Source of the DNA: Candidatus Poribacteria bacterium
Lineage (GTDB): Bacteria; Poribacteria; WGA-4E; PCPOR2b
Direction of reading: 5' to 3'
Length of the DNA stretch: 64,000 bases
Assembly (NCBI GenBank): GCA_022826645.1
Contig: JAJDUM010000003.1
Location: 1-64,000, forward strand
In this document: positions 18,061-27,584 of the stretch, one piece after another
Position numbering within the stretch: the first letter of the stretch is position 1
Layout of the letters: each line of letters starts with the position of its first letter
Notes under the pieces: generated by a model
Seen by the model: only the letters and a program-made list of their open reading frames with translations
Databases searched by the model: none
Told to the model about the DNA's origin: nothing
Program-made: the position numbers and the translations under genes

Positions 18061-18293
18061 TTTACGCCTAGATTTAGTTGCCCTTTGCTATGAATGATAA
18101 GGCACAGAGTTATGTTTGGCATTTGGCTGACTTGTGGATTGGCAAGGACAAAAGTATCAGCCTGTCTATGGACTGTACGTTACGTTTCCAGTCAGCAGAT
18201 TGCCTATTCTTTCTAAAGCTCAAGTGAAAATGATACACGCAAAAGTCAATTCCATCAAGTTTTATTTTGTGTATTGGTATATCCGAAGTCGGA

Positions 18294-19400
18294 CTATAGA
18301 TCAAACACAACCAATGACCGGGCGACATCTCCCCTTTCCAGGGCATCAAAGCCGTCATTGATCTCTTCCAGAGATAGCCGTTTGGAAATCATTTCATCGA
18401 GCAGTAGTCGCCCCTCCATATACAGGTTTGCCAAACGTGGAAAGTCAACACGCGGTCGACTCATCCCGTAGGAGGTGCGTACAATTTCGCGCTCACCCAT
18501 CATAAGGTGGAAGGGAAATGAGACCGCTTCGCCGTATGGGGTCTTCCCGAGAATGACGACGCGTGCACCGGGACGTGATGCTTCCAACGTTTGCTGAATT
18601 GAAATGTTTTGACCTGCGGCTTCAATTGCGGTATCAGCACCGCGTCCTTGTGTGAGTTCCTGCACAAATTCGACCGGATCATCTTTTGTGCTGTCGATAA
18701 CATGGGTGGCGCCGACCTTTTCCGCCCACTGCAATTTCAACGGATTGATATCGACACCCACTATTATTGACGCCCCAGAGATACGAGCCCCTTGAATTGC
18801 GCTGAGTCCAACTGCACCGCAGCCGATTACCACAACACTGGTCTCTGGCTTAATGCGCCCTGCGTGGACAGCACCGCCGTAGCCAGTCATGACAGCACAA
18901 CCGAGTAGCGATGCCCGATCGAGCGGAAAATCTATCCGCAACGGCACCGCCGCCTGTTCGGGGATCACGTTATACTCGGCGTGTGAAGAGACGAGGCTGT
19001 AGTAATGGACCGGTTTCCCGTCTAAGGCCATCCGCGTCGTGCCATCGAACAGTAGCCCTTGCCCATTGGCAGTTTTTGCAACTTCGCAGAGGATAGGTTG
19101 ACCGTGGTCGCAATAGAAGCAGTGACCGCAGTTTGGGCTCCATGAGCACGCGACGTGATCGCCAACTTTGACGCGGGTGACTCCTGGACCAACTGACTCT
19201 ACAATACCGGCACCTTCATGGCCAATCACGGCTGGCAAGTTCACTGGCTGGTAGCCGTGCATTGTTTCCCAGTCCGTATGACAGAGACCGCTCGCGGCAA
19301 TCTTGACGCGGACTTCGTTTGGACCGGGATCTGCGATGTCCACTTCTTCAATGGACAGTTCCCCGGGGGTTGCGTGGAGGACGGCTGCTTTCATTTTCAT
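18294..19400 (-). CDS. Zinc-dependent alcohol dehydrogenase (class III-like MDR)
   Basis: About 368 residues from the chosen start. Catalytic zinc residues: Cys in SGLCHTDWETM, GHEGAG, and a later Cys near GCAVMTG. Structural zinc lobe: CGHCFYCDHGQPILC. Rossmann motif: VVIGCGAVGLSAIQG. It belongs with S-(hydroxymethyl)glutathione / aryl-alcohol-type dehydrogenases; the substrate is not deducible. The frame is open to 19442, but the start at 19400 is preferred because GGGAG lies nine bases upstream. The ThDP enzyme ends just upstream, so the two may be co-transcribed and act in sequence (decarboxylation then aldehyde or alcohol oxidoreduction), which is inference. Confidence 0.9.
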   Translation of the reverse strand: MKMKAAVLHATPGELSIEEVDIADPGPNEVRVKIAASGLCHTDWETMHGYQPVNLPAVIGHEGAGIVESVGPGVTRVKVGDHVACSWSPNCGHCFYCDHGQPILCEVAKTANGQGLLFDGTTRMALDGKPVHYYSLVSSHAEYNVIPEQAAVPLRIDFPLDRASLLGCAVMTGYGGAVHAGRIKPETSVVVIGCGAVGLSAIQGARISGASIIVGVDINPLKLQWAEKVGATHVIDSTKDDPVEFVQELTQGRGADTAIEAAGQNISIQQTLEASRPGARVVILGKTPYGEAVSFPFHLMMGEREIVRTSYGMSRPRVDFPRLANLYMEGRLLLDEMISKRLSLEEINDGFDALERGDVARSLVVFDL

Positions 19401-19451
19401 AGCGTTTTTCTCCCTAACAACATCTCGGATTAGCGGAGGCACGAGGGTGAC

Positions 19452-21068
19452 TCAATCAACCACACCGATCGTTGGCCCAAAGCTGTCTTGATACACCTGT
19501 GCGTCCACCCGTGCGTCAATAAGTGTCGTTCGATCTGCGTCCATCGCCACTTTCAGCTCACTTTCGAACTGTTCAGGTGTGTTCACCGTAACTCCTTTTA
19601 GACCACATGCCGTGGCGATTCCAGCGAAATCGACAGCGTGGAAGTCCAAAGCGTACTCAGGCATACCGCGCGATTTCTGTCGAGATTTCATGGTTCCGAG
19701 TGCTTGATCATTGATAATGATGAGCGGCGCTGCGACACCGGTCCGTGCAAAGGTTTCCAGTTCACCCAGACGCATCAACAGACTCCCGTCTCCGCCAATC
19801 CCCACCGCGAGCATGTCAGGTTTTGCGAGCTTTGCACCGAAAATTGCGGGTAGCGTCAGTCCCATGGTTCGACCGCCTGCCGTGCCCCAATAGGTGTTTG
19901 GGTCATCCACACCCCAGAGATGTTCAAGCATGGCGATGTAAGCACCGGTCTCCGAAAACAGGACACCATCCGCTGGCAGGACGGCACGGGTGATTTCGAT
20001 AATATCTTGGGCGGCGAATTGAGCGTTCGCAGGTCGCTTGAAATTTTGGAGAACTTTCTGGCGTATCCCCTTGATCTGGTTCTCGCAAAAGCCGGGCTGA
20101 CTGTGTTCGGATAGCGCCTTGAGCGTTTCTTTCAGGTCTCCGTCTACCCGCACCTTCGGATCGGGAGACAGGGGTTCATATTCTGAACGAAGGGAGAGTT
20201 CACAGGTTGGCAGATCAACGCTCCACGGTGTATGCGTCATCATCCCGTCCGCTCCAATCAGGAGGACAGCATCCGCTTGGTCCATCACTTCGGTTTCGAT
20301 GATGTTGGGCCCGTAGTTGCCGGTAAGAACTCCCGCCCACTGGAGATGGGATTCGGGAAAGACACCGCGTGCATCCATGTTGACCAGTACTGCAGCGCCG
20401 ATGTTTTCGACGACGGCTTGCAGTTCTTCGATAGCGCCTGCCCGCACGACATCCGTACCGGCGATGATGACCGGCTGCGAGGCAGCTTGAATGAAGTCAC
20501 GAGCCGCGGCAAGTTGGGCACTGTCTGGTGGGAGCGCATCCGATGAAGTTTTGACCGGCAGGGGATCGCCGCATTCAACCAGTCCCATATCCGATGGAAG
20601 GTTTAAGAGCGCGGGACCGGGCCGGCCATCTGTTGCTTGAAACACCGCTTCCTGTACAGAGGCTGCTGCTTCGGCGGCGGTTAAGGTGTCTTGATACTTG
20701 ACAGCAGCACCGAATAGTTGGGCGTGGTCACAATGCTGCACCATTTCTGTTTGGGCTACATGGGTGGGTGACGACTCACTGAGGCAGACAACCGGCATCC
20801 GTTCAAAGTAGGCATTGGCAGCACCGCCGGCGAGATTACCAGCGCCAACTCCTTTCACTGACAGCGCCAATCCCGCTGTGTTTTGCATCAGGCCGTAGTA
20901 GGCTGCTATTATTGCGGCGGACGATTCGTGGGCAACACTGACAAAGCTAACGTCCAGCTGCTGTCCGGCTTCCATCATATCCAGCGGAGATCCACCTCCC
21001 GGAAGGCCGAAGAAGTGTTTTAGTCCTCGCCCTCTCGCTTCGGTGATAATCAGTTCTGCCAGTTTCAT
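19452..21068 (-). CDS. Thiamine-diphosphate-dependent enzyme (acetolactate synthase / decarboxylase-like)
   Basis: A 538-residue protein with the three-domain layout of ThDP enzymes. The activating Glu is E48 in VAHESSAA. The central domain has GADGMMTH. The C-terminal cofactor motif is GDGSLLMRLGELET...NDQALG (GDG-N). Candidates are acetolactate synthase-like or 2-oxoacid decarboxylases. The substrate pocket cannot be resolved, and no acetolactate synthase small subunit is nearby, so a catabolic decarboxylase or lyase is the better guess. The alcohol dehydrogenase that follows on the same strand could use its product. Confidence 0.88.
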   Translation of the reverse strand: MKLAELIITEARGRGLKHFFGLPGGGSPLDMMEAGQQLDVSFVSVAHESSAAIIAAYYGLMQNTAGLALSVKGVGAGNLAGGAANAYFERMPVVCLSESSPTHVAQTEMVQHCDHAQLFGAAVKYQDTLTAAEAAASVQEAVFQATDGRPGPALLNLPSDMGLVECGDPLPVKTSSDALPPDSAQLAAARDFIQAASQPVIIAGTDVVRAGAIEELQAVVENIGAAVLVNMDARGVFPESHLQWAGVLTGNYGPNIIETEVMDQADAVLLIGADGMMTHTPWSVDLPTCELSLRSEYEPLSPDPKVRVDGDLKETLKALSEHSQPGFCENQIKGIRQKVLQNFKRPANAQFAAQDIIEITRAVLPADGVLFSETGAYIAMLEHLWGVDDPNTYWGTAGGRTMGLTLPAIFGAKLAKPDMLAVGIGGDGSLLMRLGELETFARTGVAAPLIIINDQALGTMKSRQKSRGMPEYALDFHAVDFAGIATACGLKGVTVNTPEQFESELKVAMDADRTTLIDARVDAQVYQDSFGPTIGVVD

Positions 21069-21105
21069 AGTGTTCTCCCGATGATTCCCCTATAATGGCG
21101 GCAGT

Positions 21106-21585
21106 TGCTAGGGCGTGTTGACATTTGAAAATTGAGCCAATTTTGATAGCCTTCGGATGCATTACCCCAGTGATTTAAGACAAATGGAACGGAGATCTCC
21201 GTTCCCTACGAAATATCCGCGCTTTTATGTACCGGTGGGGACCATCGTAGGGAACAACGATCGTTGTTCCCTACAACCGCTGTAAAATGTCAACAGAGCT
21301 TAGTTACACCGCAGGTCGATTTTTCACGCTCAATGCCCAATTAAACATAACCAGATTTACGACACACATGTCGTCCCGATAAATCCCCGATGAATCGTCC
21401 GTTCCCCTGTTCCGAGGGCAGGCGAGACTAGGAAGGAACTTTGCCAACTGCGTGAGGGGCAGTGCTGGCTGTTAGCGTGTGGTTCCATTATGCAAACTAA
21501 CAGTTTGCGCTACATTTGCCAGATTTCCCGCTGATTACAGTGTTTGCCAATTAGCAACGTCAAAATGTCAGCACACCCTAGCAAT
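21106..21585. mobile_element. MITE-like element with TTGCTAGGG inverted ends
   Basis: The left end reads TTGCTAGGGCGTGTTGACAT (from 21105/21106). The right end ends ...CACACCCTAGCAA (21571-21584), whose reverse complement is TTGCTAGGGTGTGCTGACAT, so about 20 of 22 positions match. The roughly 480-bp interior has no convincing gene and holds two CTAC-type palindromes and CCCGATAAATC units. A related right-end word (AAATGTCAACAGAACTTAG) occurs alone at about 39197, and a similar one at 21286. The gap 21069-21885 otherwise shows only a gene fragment. Confidence 0.5.
21186..21274. repeat. Two perfect palindromes with covarying cores, CTAC-flanked
   Basis: First: GGAACGGAGATCTCCGTTCC at 21186-21205, followed by CTACG. 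Second: a 28-base perfect palindrome at 21247-21274 with half-site GTAGGGAACAACGA. The two share the outer GGAAC/GTTCC and the trailing CTAC but differ in the core, with the change mirrored on both arms. Relatives are at 57009-57028 (same core as the first) and 58333-58360 (half-site ATAGGGAACGCAGA). Confidence 0.85.
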
Positions 21586-21614
21586 TTAGGTTATATTATG
21601 TCATAAGATGCAGG

Positions 21615-21788
21615 GTGAATCCAGAAAAAACAGCCCGCGCCTTCATCTGGCAGATCGCTAATGACCTACGACTTATGCAGCTGAAGACTCAAAACCAACA
21701 CTTAGGAAAGGTCGCGGTAGGCGGTAGTTACGGCATACGGCGCCCCGCAGGCGGGATTCAAAGCAATATGCCTACTGTTTTTGATTGA
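21615..21788 (+). pseudogene. Gene fragment running into a repeat
   Basis: The frame from GTG at 21615 begins with a protein-like stretch (NPEKTARAFIWQIANDLRL then MQLKTQNQHLGKVAV). It then enters a dispersed repeat (GGCATACGG ... GCGGGATTCAAAGCAATATG, about 21732-21775) that also occurs near 34341 and 56852. The second half therefore looks like inserted repeat DNA. Family not recognised. Low confidence that it is expressed. Confidence 0.3.
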
Positions 21789-21885
21789 GAAAGTGATTGC
21801 TAAAACCGGACACTCGTGATATATTTTTCACCATAAGTTAGAAAGAACTTCACCATCCACGTGGGAGAACGAGGAACGAACTAAT

Positions 21886-22926
21886 ATGCCTGGAATGACG
21901 TTAGCAAATCCTTACTTGACTAACGAATTGTCCCCGCCGCCCCCAAGGAGTTACCGCTACCGCCAGTGGGTTGAACGGGGATATCAAGCCCATCTACGAC
22001 CAATTTCCTCCGATGACGAATTGGGTGTTTTGATCGGGCAGATGGGTTGGGTAGGCAGCCACGCACATGCACACGGCTATCTGTGGGCTTCGGCGGGCAA
22101 TATGGGCGCGTTCTTGTCCGAGACAGTGGATGAAGCCTGCCTGATCCCACGCGATCAATCCCCCCGCTACGCTTTGCCCCCTGCAATCACTGTGAAAGGG
22201 TTGGCAGGCAGACATGTCCTCTTAACAAAATCCGGTTCACGGTTGGACATGATTGCCTTGGAACATCCCGCGCTGAACCTGACAATTGTTGAAGTGGAAG
22301 AGGACGGTGTGCACTACCGTATGCGCTTCGGAACGCCTGCACTCTCCGCGCTCGATGGAAGTCAAGCTAAGCCACCGAAACCGACGAGTGAGATGTTTCA
22401 CTATATGCTAATTTTTGAGCAACTCGAAGCAGATGGTTTCACAGCGTTGGTGCATCTACAGCCAAAGTTCTTGAACCTGATCTCTCGAAGTGAACACGGG
22501 GATGCATCACGGTTTTATGATTTCCTGAGGGGGTACGAACCGGAGACTCCGATTATGTATGATAAATCTGGGGGGATCGGTTTTGTACAGGAGCGGGCGC
22601 CGGGCATCCCTGAGCTTTCCTACGAAAGCCTGCGCCTCTTCAAGGGGGAGGATCTTCCAGCAGATCAACGTAACGAAATGCGCTACATCATTTATTGGGT
22701 GGGACACGGGACGTTTTCGCGTGGGGTTGATATGTTAGACGCCTATAGGCATTCAGAGTATTTTGAGGCCGCGGCTCGAATGTCGTGGGAAGCAAACCAG
22801 AATCGGATCCATGCACAGGCATATAGCGAAGAGATCGTGAACTGTATTCTCCGTGAGTTTCAGGCCAACCAAGAACCCGTTCAAGAGACGCCTCCAGAAC
22901 GGGATAATTTGTATAATTATCCTTAA
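21886..22926 (+). CDS. Hypothetical protein, unrecognised family
   Basis: A 346-residue protein with no signal peptide and no membrane segment. Conserved-looking blocks are GSHAHAHGYLWASAG (near residue 57), FHYMLIFEQLEADGF, FYDFLRGYEPETP and YIIYWVGHGTFSRGVDMLDA. The HAHAH cluster and several other His and Glu residues could bind a metal, but no known catalytic motif is recognised. It stands alone between repeat-rich gaps, so context gives no function. A GAGGAACG sequence lies about ten bases before the start, a plausible ribosome site. A glycosidase-related or sugar-binding beta protein is possible but unsupported. Confidence 0.75.
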   Translation: MPGMTLANPYLTNELSPPPPRSYRYRQWVERGYQAHLRPISSDDELGVLIGQMGWVGSHAHAHGYLWASAGNMGAFLSETVDEACLIPRDQSPRYALPPAITVKGLAGRHVLLTKSGSRLDMIALEHPALNLTIVEVEEDGVHYRMRFGTPALSALDGSQAKPPKPTSEMFHYMLIFEQLEADGFTALVHLQPKFLNLISRSEHGDASRFYDFLRGYEPETPIMYDKSGGIGFVQERAPGIPELSYESLRLFKGEDLPADQRNEMRYIIYWVGHGTFSRGVDMLDAYRHSEYFEAAARMSWEANQNRIHAQAYSEEIVNCILREFQANQEPVQETPPERDNLYNYP

Positions 22927-22981
22927 CAAGGCAGCTCATGTAAAAACGGGGTGCAATTGCGGAGACGGAGTAGAGTCGAGG

Positions 22982-23008
22982 GCGGGGCAAGATGCCCCGC
23001 CTACGGGG
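22982..23008 (+). repeat. Intergenic hairpin, GCGGGGCA stem, followed by CTACGGGG
   Basis: A stem identical to those at 1877 and 49679: GCGGGGCA-AGA-TGCCCCGC followed by CTACGGGG. Located about 55 bases after the stop of the preceding gene. No T-run. Confidence 0.8.
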
Positions 23009-23053
23009 TCTATTTCACAATTTCTTAGCATGAGCGAACAAGAATAATCGACT

Positions 23054-23345
23054 ATGAACACCCTGGTTGTGACAGAATGGTCGGACGTTCCTATGTCGGC
23101 GATTCCCGACAGAATTGCTTGGGAGAACCTATCACCGAATACACGGTGGGGGTATCAGCGCACTCACCGAAAGCCGGATACATGGCTCATGGGCAGGTAG
23201 CAGTCTAGCGCGGTGCTCGCAGGACAGGACGCGATTGCTCGTATCTTTGCAGAGGATTGAAAAGGATTTTCCCGAATGGCATGAGGTGTTTGATCGCTTT
23301 GAAAAACGGAAGGGATTGAAGTTGATGTTGCGTCATGAACAGTGA
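23054..23345 (+). pseudogene. Truncated tyrosine-recombinase (integrase) remnant
   Basis: The frame from ATG 23054 reads ...AWENLSPNTRWGYQRTHRK...W, matching the N-terminal core-binding segment of tyrosine recombinases, in which xxLSPNTxxxYxR is characteristic. It hits a stop at 23198 after 48 residues. A second frame (about 23217-23345) encodes LLVSLQRIEKDFPEWHEVF and DRFEKRKGLKLML, of unclear origin. No catalytic R-H-R-Y domain is present. Interpreted as the wreck of a mobile element or integron-type integrase just upstream of the sensor kinase gene. The N-terminal identification is moderately sure, the second half is not. Confidence 0.5.
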
Positions 23346-23404
23346 ACTACCCTCAATTGTCTGAGGTTTCTTTCACACCTCCATGACAGAAGGCTGGAAA
23401 CAAA

Positions 23405-25900
23405 ATGGAAAACATAAACATCCTGATTGTTGAAGACAAGAAGGCCGTTGCTGAAAATGTTGCAAGCCGCCTCAAAGAGCTAGAATATACTGTTTGTGCT
23501 GTGGTCCCAACCGGAGCACAAGCGGTTGAAAAAGCGGCAGAAATACAGCCCGATATAGCCCTCATTGATATAGAACTTGAAGGGGAAATAAATGGCATAG
23601 AAGCTGCTAAACGTATACGTAACTCCCTAGACATTCCGACCATATATCTGGTTGATTATCCAAACCCAGTTTTCTTGGTGAAAGAAGATTTATTAAAACG
23701 AGCAGAGATAACCAGTCCGTTTGAGTATATCCCTCAATCCTGTGGACCAAGAAAATTATACATGGTCATTGAAAATGCTTTATATAAGCATAAGATGGAG
23801 GCAAACAGACAGCACCTTACTAAGATTCTCAACGGTATTAGCGACGCCGCGATTGCCACTGACAACAAGGGATTGGTAACATTTATGAATCCGGTCGCCG
23901 AAACCTTAACAGATTGGGAGATGGAAGAAGTTGCTGGAAAGCCCGTAACGGATATTTTCGCTATTTATGTTAGAAAGGGAGGGGATCTTATAAAAAACAG
24001 GTCTCTGATAGAGGCATTCCAAAAAGGATCTGCTACCGCCGGGGAATTGTCTTCTACTTCCGAGGTAGATTATAATACCTACCTCATTGCGAAATCTGGC
24101 AGAGAGATCCCTATTGACTATAACATCACATCCATCGAAGAGGCGGAGGAAAAATCCGCCGGCATGGTTATAACTTTCCACGATATCTCTAAGTATAAGA
24201 GCATGGAGGAGCAATTAAACCGAACCATAAGCAAGTTACACCGCCGAACCCAACTGATGAATACCGTTTTTGCTAGTCTGTATGAGGGTATCGTCGTCAT
24301 CGATTTAAGAGGTCGAGTATTGTTCGTCAATCCAAGTATACAACAGATGCTCGGTGCGGAGCCCCCGGGTCCATCCGCCAGCAGATGGGCTAAACAGTAC
24401 GGTGTTTTTTATCCTGACAAAGAAACACGCATTCCATTCGATCAGATTCTCACGCATATCTCCCGGGGTGAGGAAATAAGGGACGAAGAGTTTTTTGTCC
24501 GCAATGAGAAACAGCCGGAGGGAATTCACGTAAAGGCTAGTGCCTTCCCCTTATTTGGTGGGAATCAGGAAGTTGTAGCCTGCGTGGTCATTATTCGCGA
24601 TATCACAGAGGACAAAATAGCAGCGCTACAGTTGGAACAGACGATGCAGCAACTACAAAATCAGGTTCAACTGACGGATACCATTTTTAATAGTATCAGT
24701 GATGGGGTGATCGCTGCCGATGCAAGTGGCGCCTTCACAATTTTTAATCCAGGCGCCAAAAGAATTCTCGGAATCGGCCCAATAGATACAACCCTTGATA
24801 AGTGGAGTGAGAACTACGGTTTCTTTTTCCCTGATAGAGTCACTCCCTTTCCAGCGGCTGAACTTCCACTTGCTCGTGCCCTTAAAGGCGAGTCATCGGA
24901 TGAGGTAGAGATGTTTGTGCGCAATCCGGAAGTGCCAGAAGGTATATTTATTAGCGTCAGTGGGAGGCCGCTACAGGCTGAAGAAGACACTGAAAAAGGA
25001 GGGGTAATCGTTTTCCGCGATGTGACGCATCGCGTCATCGCTGAAGAAGCGTTGACGCAGGCATTCGCACAAGGCCGGTTGGAAATTGTCGAGACCATCC
25101 TTCACAATATCGGCAACGCAATCAACAGCGTAACGGTCGGAATTGATGTGCTCCAAGAGAATTTAGTTGGTAATCCACTCATGCGCGACTTCTTCGCATT
25201 TGCTGACTTGGTTAAAGCGCATCAAGGGGATTGGGTTAATTACATCACACATGACCCCAAAGGACAGCAGGTGCTCCCATTTATAATCGCACTCGCAGCA
25301 GATTTTGCGGATCAGAATAAAAATGTGACCGAGACGTTTGAGCGTGTCAGTGAAAGAGTCACGCATATCAATGATATTATCCGCACGCAAAAGTCCTCTA
25401 ATCAGCCCAGTATGACGTGGAAAAATATCGACCTTCAGAAAGCGATCTTGAGTGCGGTGAAATTACAGCAAGATTCAATCGATAAAAGGGGCATCCAAGT
25501 CCATGTCGACTGCGAGGACGCGCCCCAAGAGATTCGGGTTCAAGAGAGTCAATTTCATCAAATGTTGGTGAATCTGTTCAAAAATTCAATTGAAGCCATC
25601 GATGAACTGACTCGATTAAGTGGACGCAATGAAACTCCGCACATCGAGGTCAAAGCCTATATCAGTGAGGATTTTCTCTGCCTTGATGTTACCGACAACG
25701 GTATTGGTATTGCACAGAAAAACTTGAAGTTGATTTTCAGTGCTGGTTATACAACGAAGGCATCGGGGACCGGGCTGGGCCTCCATTCGAGCGCCAATTT
25801 TGTGATCGGATCTGGCGGGAAAATTTACGCCTTGAGCGAGGGCATTGGCAAAGGCACAACCATGCGAATCATGCTGCGCCGCTCCTCGGTAATACCGTAG
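23405..25900 (+). CDS. PAS-domain sensor histidine kinase with N-terminal receiver
   Basis: 831 residues, no transmembrane segment. An N-terminal receiver domain (about 3-125) has D55 as phospho-acceptor candidate. Three PAS domains follow (about 140-260, 290-410, 425-545; e.g. ILNGISDAAIATDNKG, VFASLYEGIVVIDLRG, IFNSISDGVIAADASG). The dimerisation helix carries H567 in ETILHNIGNAINSV. The C-terminal ATPase has N-box NLFKNSIEAID, G1 DNGIGI, and G2 SGTGLGLHSS. The receiver lacks the usual switch Thr/Ser and the conserved Lys (YLVDYPN and YIPQSC where relatives have YLTAY and ILKPF). It is predicted to pair with the sigma-54 activator encoded 56 bases downstream. The signal sensed is unknown. 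Confidence 0.92.
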   Translation: MENINILIVEDKKAVAENVASRLKELEYTVCAVVPTGAQAVEKAAEIQPDIALIDIELEGEINGIEAAKRIRNSLDIPTIYLVDYPNPVFLVKEDLLKRAEITSPFEYIPQSCGPRKLYMVIENALYKHKMEANRQHLTKILNGISDAAIATDNKGLVTFMNPVAETLTDWEMEEVAGKPVTDIFAIYVRKGGDLIKNRSLIEAFQKGSATAGELSSTSEVDYNTYLIAKSGREIPIDYNITSIEEAEEKSAGMVITFHDISKYKSMEEQLNRTISKLHRRTQLMNTVFASLYEGIVVIDLRGRVLFVNPSIQQMLGAEPPGPSASRWAKQYGVFYPDKETRIPFDQILTHISRGEEIRDEEFFVRNEKQPEGIHVKASAFPLFGGNQEVVACVVIIRDITEDKIAALQLEQTMQQLQNQVQLTDTIFNSISDGVIAADASGAFTIFNPGAKRILGIGPIDTTLDKWSENYGFFFPDRVTPFPAAELPLARALKGESSDEVEMFVRNPEVPEGIFISVSGRPLQAEEDTEKGGVIVFRDVTHRVIAEEALTQAFAQGRLEIVETILHNIGNAINSVTVGIDVLQENLVGNPLMRDFFAFADLVKAHQGDWVNYITHDPKGQQVLPFIIALAADFADQNKNVTETFERVSERVTHINDIIRTQKSSNQPSMTWKNIDLQKAILSAVKLQQDSIDKRGIQVHVDCEDAPQEIRVQESQFHQMLVNLFKNSIEAIDELTRLSGRNETPHIEVKAYISEDFLCLDVTDNGIGIAQKNLKLIFSAGYTTKASGTGLGLHSSANFVIGSGGKIYALSEGIGKGTTMRIMLRRSSVIP

Positions 25901-25956
25901 GAGAATATCTTTCGGAAGATTTTGGCAACTCCGAATATAGCAACTGAGGTTGTTTA

Positions 25957-27519
25957 ATGGAATTAAAAGAACATTGGAATTATCGTGTGCTGATTGTTGA
26001 CGATGAAGACGGGATTCACAGCGACTTTAAGGATATGTTGAATCCCAATCGCAGACAGAGATTGACGGCTAAGTTAGCGGAAACCCTTCTTGACAAGGTG
26101 CCAGACAATAAGACTTCCTTTCTGCCCAACTTTGAACTGTTGTATGCGACCAGTGGAGAGGAGGCGTGCGAGATTATATGCACGGCAAAGGCATCAAACC
26201 GACCGATTGCGGCTGCATACATGGATGTCAGAATGCCTCCGGGCATTGATGGGGTTGAAGCGATCCGTCGGATCAGACAGACCGAGAAGGATATCGAGCT
26301 GGTCATTATGACGGCTTACACAGATAAACCGCTGCCTGAGATTTTGCGTGATATGGAGATGCTGAACAAACTACTGTATATCCGAAAGCCGTTTGCGCCG
26401 GAGGAGGTTCAACAGATTACGCTTTCCCTCGTTGAGAGGTGGAACGTCGAACAAGAGTTAGCCCAAAAGCAACAGCAAACCATAACAGATCAGCAACGGT
26501 TCGAAACGGCGCCTGATTCTGCGGAAGATGCGATCGGTTTGCGCGCTGAACTTGAAATGATCCACTCCTTTGATGAAATTGTAGGTGAGAGTCAAATCAT
26601 GCAGCCAATGTTCGCGTTGATGCAACGAGCAGCGGAAAGTGATATCACCGTGCTTATTTCAGGAGAAAGTGGGACTGGTAAAGAATTGGTCGCAAACGCA
26701 ATTCACTTTAATAGTTCTCGAAAGGCGGAGCCATTCGTTACAGTCAATTGTGCTGCTATACCTGAAACACTCATTGAAAGCGAACTGTTCGGACATGAAC
26801 GAGGGGCTTTCACCGGTGCCGCAACGAGACGCATCGGCAAATTTGAACAGGCGAATCGGGGGACTATATTTTTTGATGAAATTGGTGATATGCAATTGGT
26901 TCTGCAAGCGAAATTGTTGCGTGTCCTCCAAGAGCGGCGGATCCAGCGTGTCGGCGGCACAACCAATATCCCAGTTGACATCCGCGTCCTAACAGCGACA
27001 AATCAGAATTTAGAAGCTGCGGTGGAAGCAGGTACTTTCCGAGAGGATCTGTTCTATCGGATCTCCGCTTTCCCAATCGCAGTTCCCCCACTTAGAGACC
27101 GGCGCGAAGATATTCCACTCTTGACGGACCATTTTCTAAAAAAACACACCAAGAATATGACCAAATCCATTAATGCGATTTCCCCCGATGCGTTACGATT
27201 ATTGATGCAGTATAATTTTCCCGGCAACGTGCGTGAACTGGAAAACAGCATTGAACGCGCCGTTCTCCTTGAGGCCACAGAACTGTTACAACCGAGTAAC
27301 CTGCCCACACGGATTTCGTCAATGATTTCTTCCCAACCTGCCTTATTCTCCCCTGACTCAACAGAAATCCTGCCGTTTGAAGAACTTGAACGTCAAATGC
27401 TGGCTCACGCACTCAAGGTGATGGACAATAATGTCACCAAGGCCGCCCAAGCCTTGAACATCGACCGATCAACCCTTTATCGAAAATTGAAGTTGTATCA
27501 ACTCCCCACCTCGGATTAA
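25957..27519 (+). CDS. Sigma-54-dependent response regulator (NtrC family)
   Basis: 520 residues. The receiver domain has an extended insert between strands 1 and 2 (VLIVDDEDG, phospho-acceptor D90 in AYMDVRMPPG, Lys in YIRKPF). The central AAA+ domain has Walker A GESGTGKE (about 236-243), the sigma-54-contacting GAFTGA loop (about 284-289), and Walker B FFDEIGDM. A Fis-type C-terminal helix-turn-helix follows (NNVTKAAQALNIDRSTLYRKL). It is expected to activate RNA polymerase with sigma-54 when phosphorylated by the adjacent kinase. A sequence close to the -24/-12 consensus lies about 370 bases downstream at 27889-27906 and is a candidate target. Confidence 0.95.
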   Translation: MELKEHWNYRVLIVDDEDGIHSDFKDMLNPNRRQRLTAKLAETLLDKVPDNKTSFLPNFELLYATSGEEACEIICTAKASNRPIAAAYMDVRMPPGIDGVEAIRRIRQTEKDIELVIMTAYTDKPLPEILRDMEMLNKLLYIRKPFAPEEVQQITLSLVERWNVEQELAQKQQQTITDQQRFETAPDSAEDAIGLRAELEMIHSFDEIVGESQIMQPMFALMQRAAESDITVLISGESGTGKELVANAIHFNSSRKAEPFVTVNCAAIPETLIESELFGHERGAFTGAATRRIGKFEQANRGTIFFDEIGDMQLVLQAKLLRVLQERRIQRVGGTTNIPVDIRVLTATNQNLEAAVEAGTFREDLFYRISAFPIAVPPLRDRREDIPLLTDHFLKKHTKNMTKSINAISPDALRLLMQYNFPGNVRELENSIERAVLLEATELLQPSNLPTRISSMISSQPALFSPDSTEILPFEELERQMLAHALKVMDNNVTKAAQALNIDRSTLYRKLKLYQLPTSD

Positions 27520-27584
27520 GATCCCGAAGAAATCGCTTGACACCGATTTGTCATTACGCGAAACGTGAAGACTGGAAAATGGAA

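Noticed and set aside
18090..18227. Possible 45-residue plus-strand gene in the gap 18061-18293
   Set aside because: No ribosome site, no recognisable motif and ordinary composition for chance; the opposite strand is equally open.
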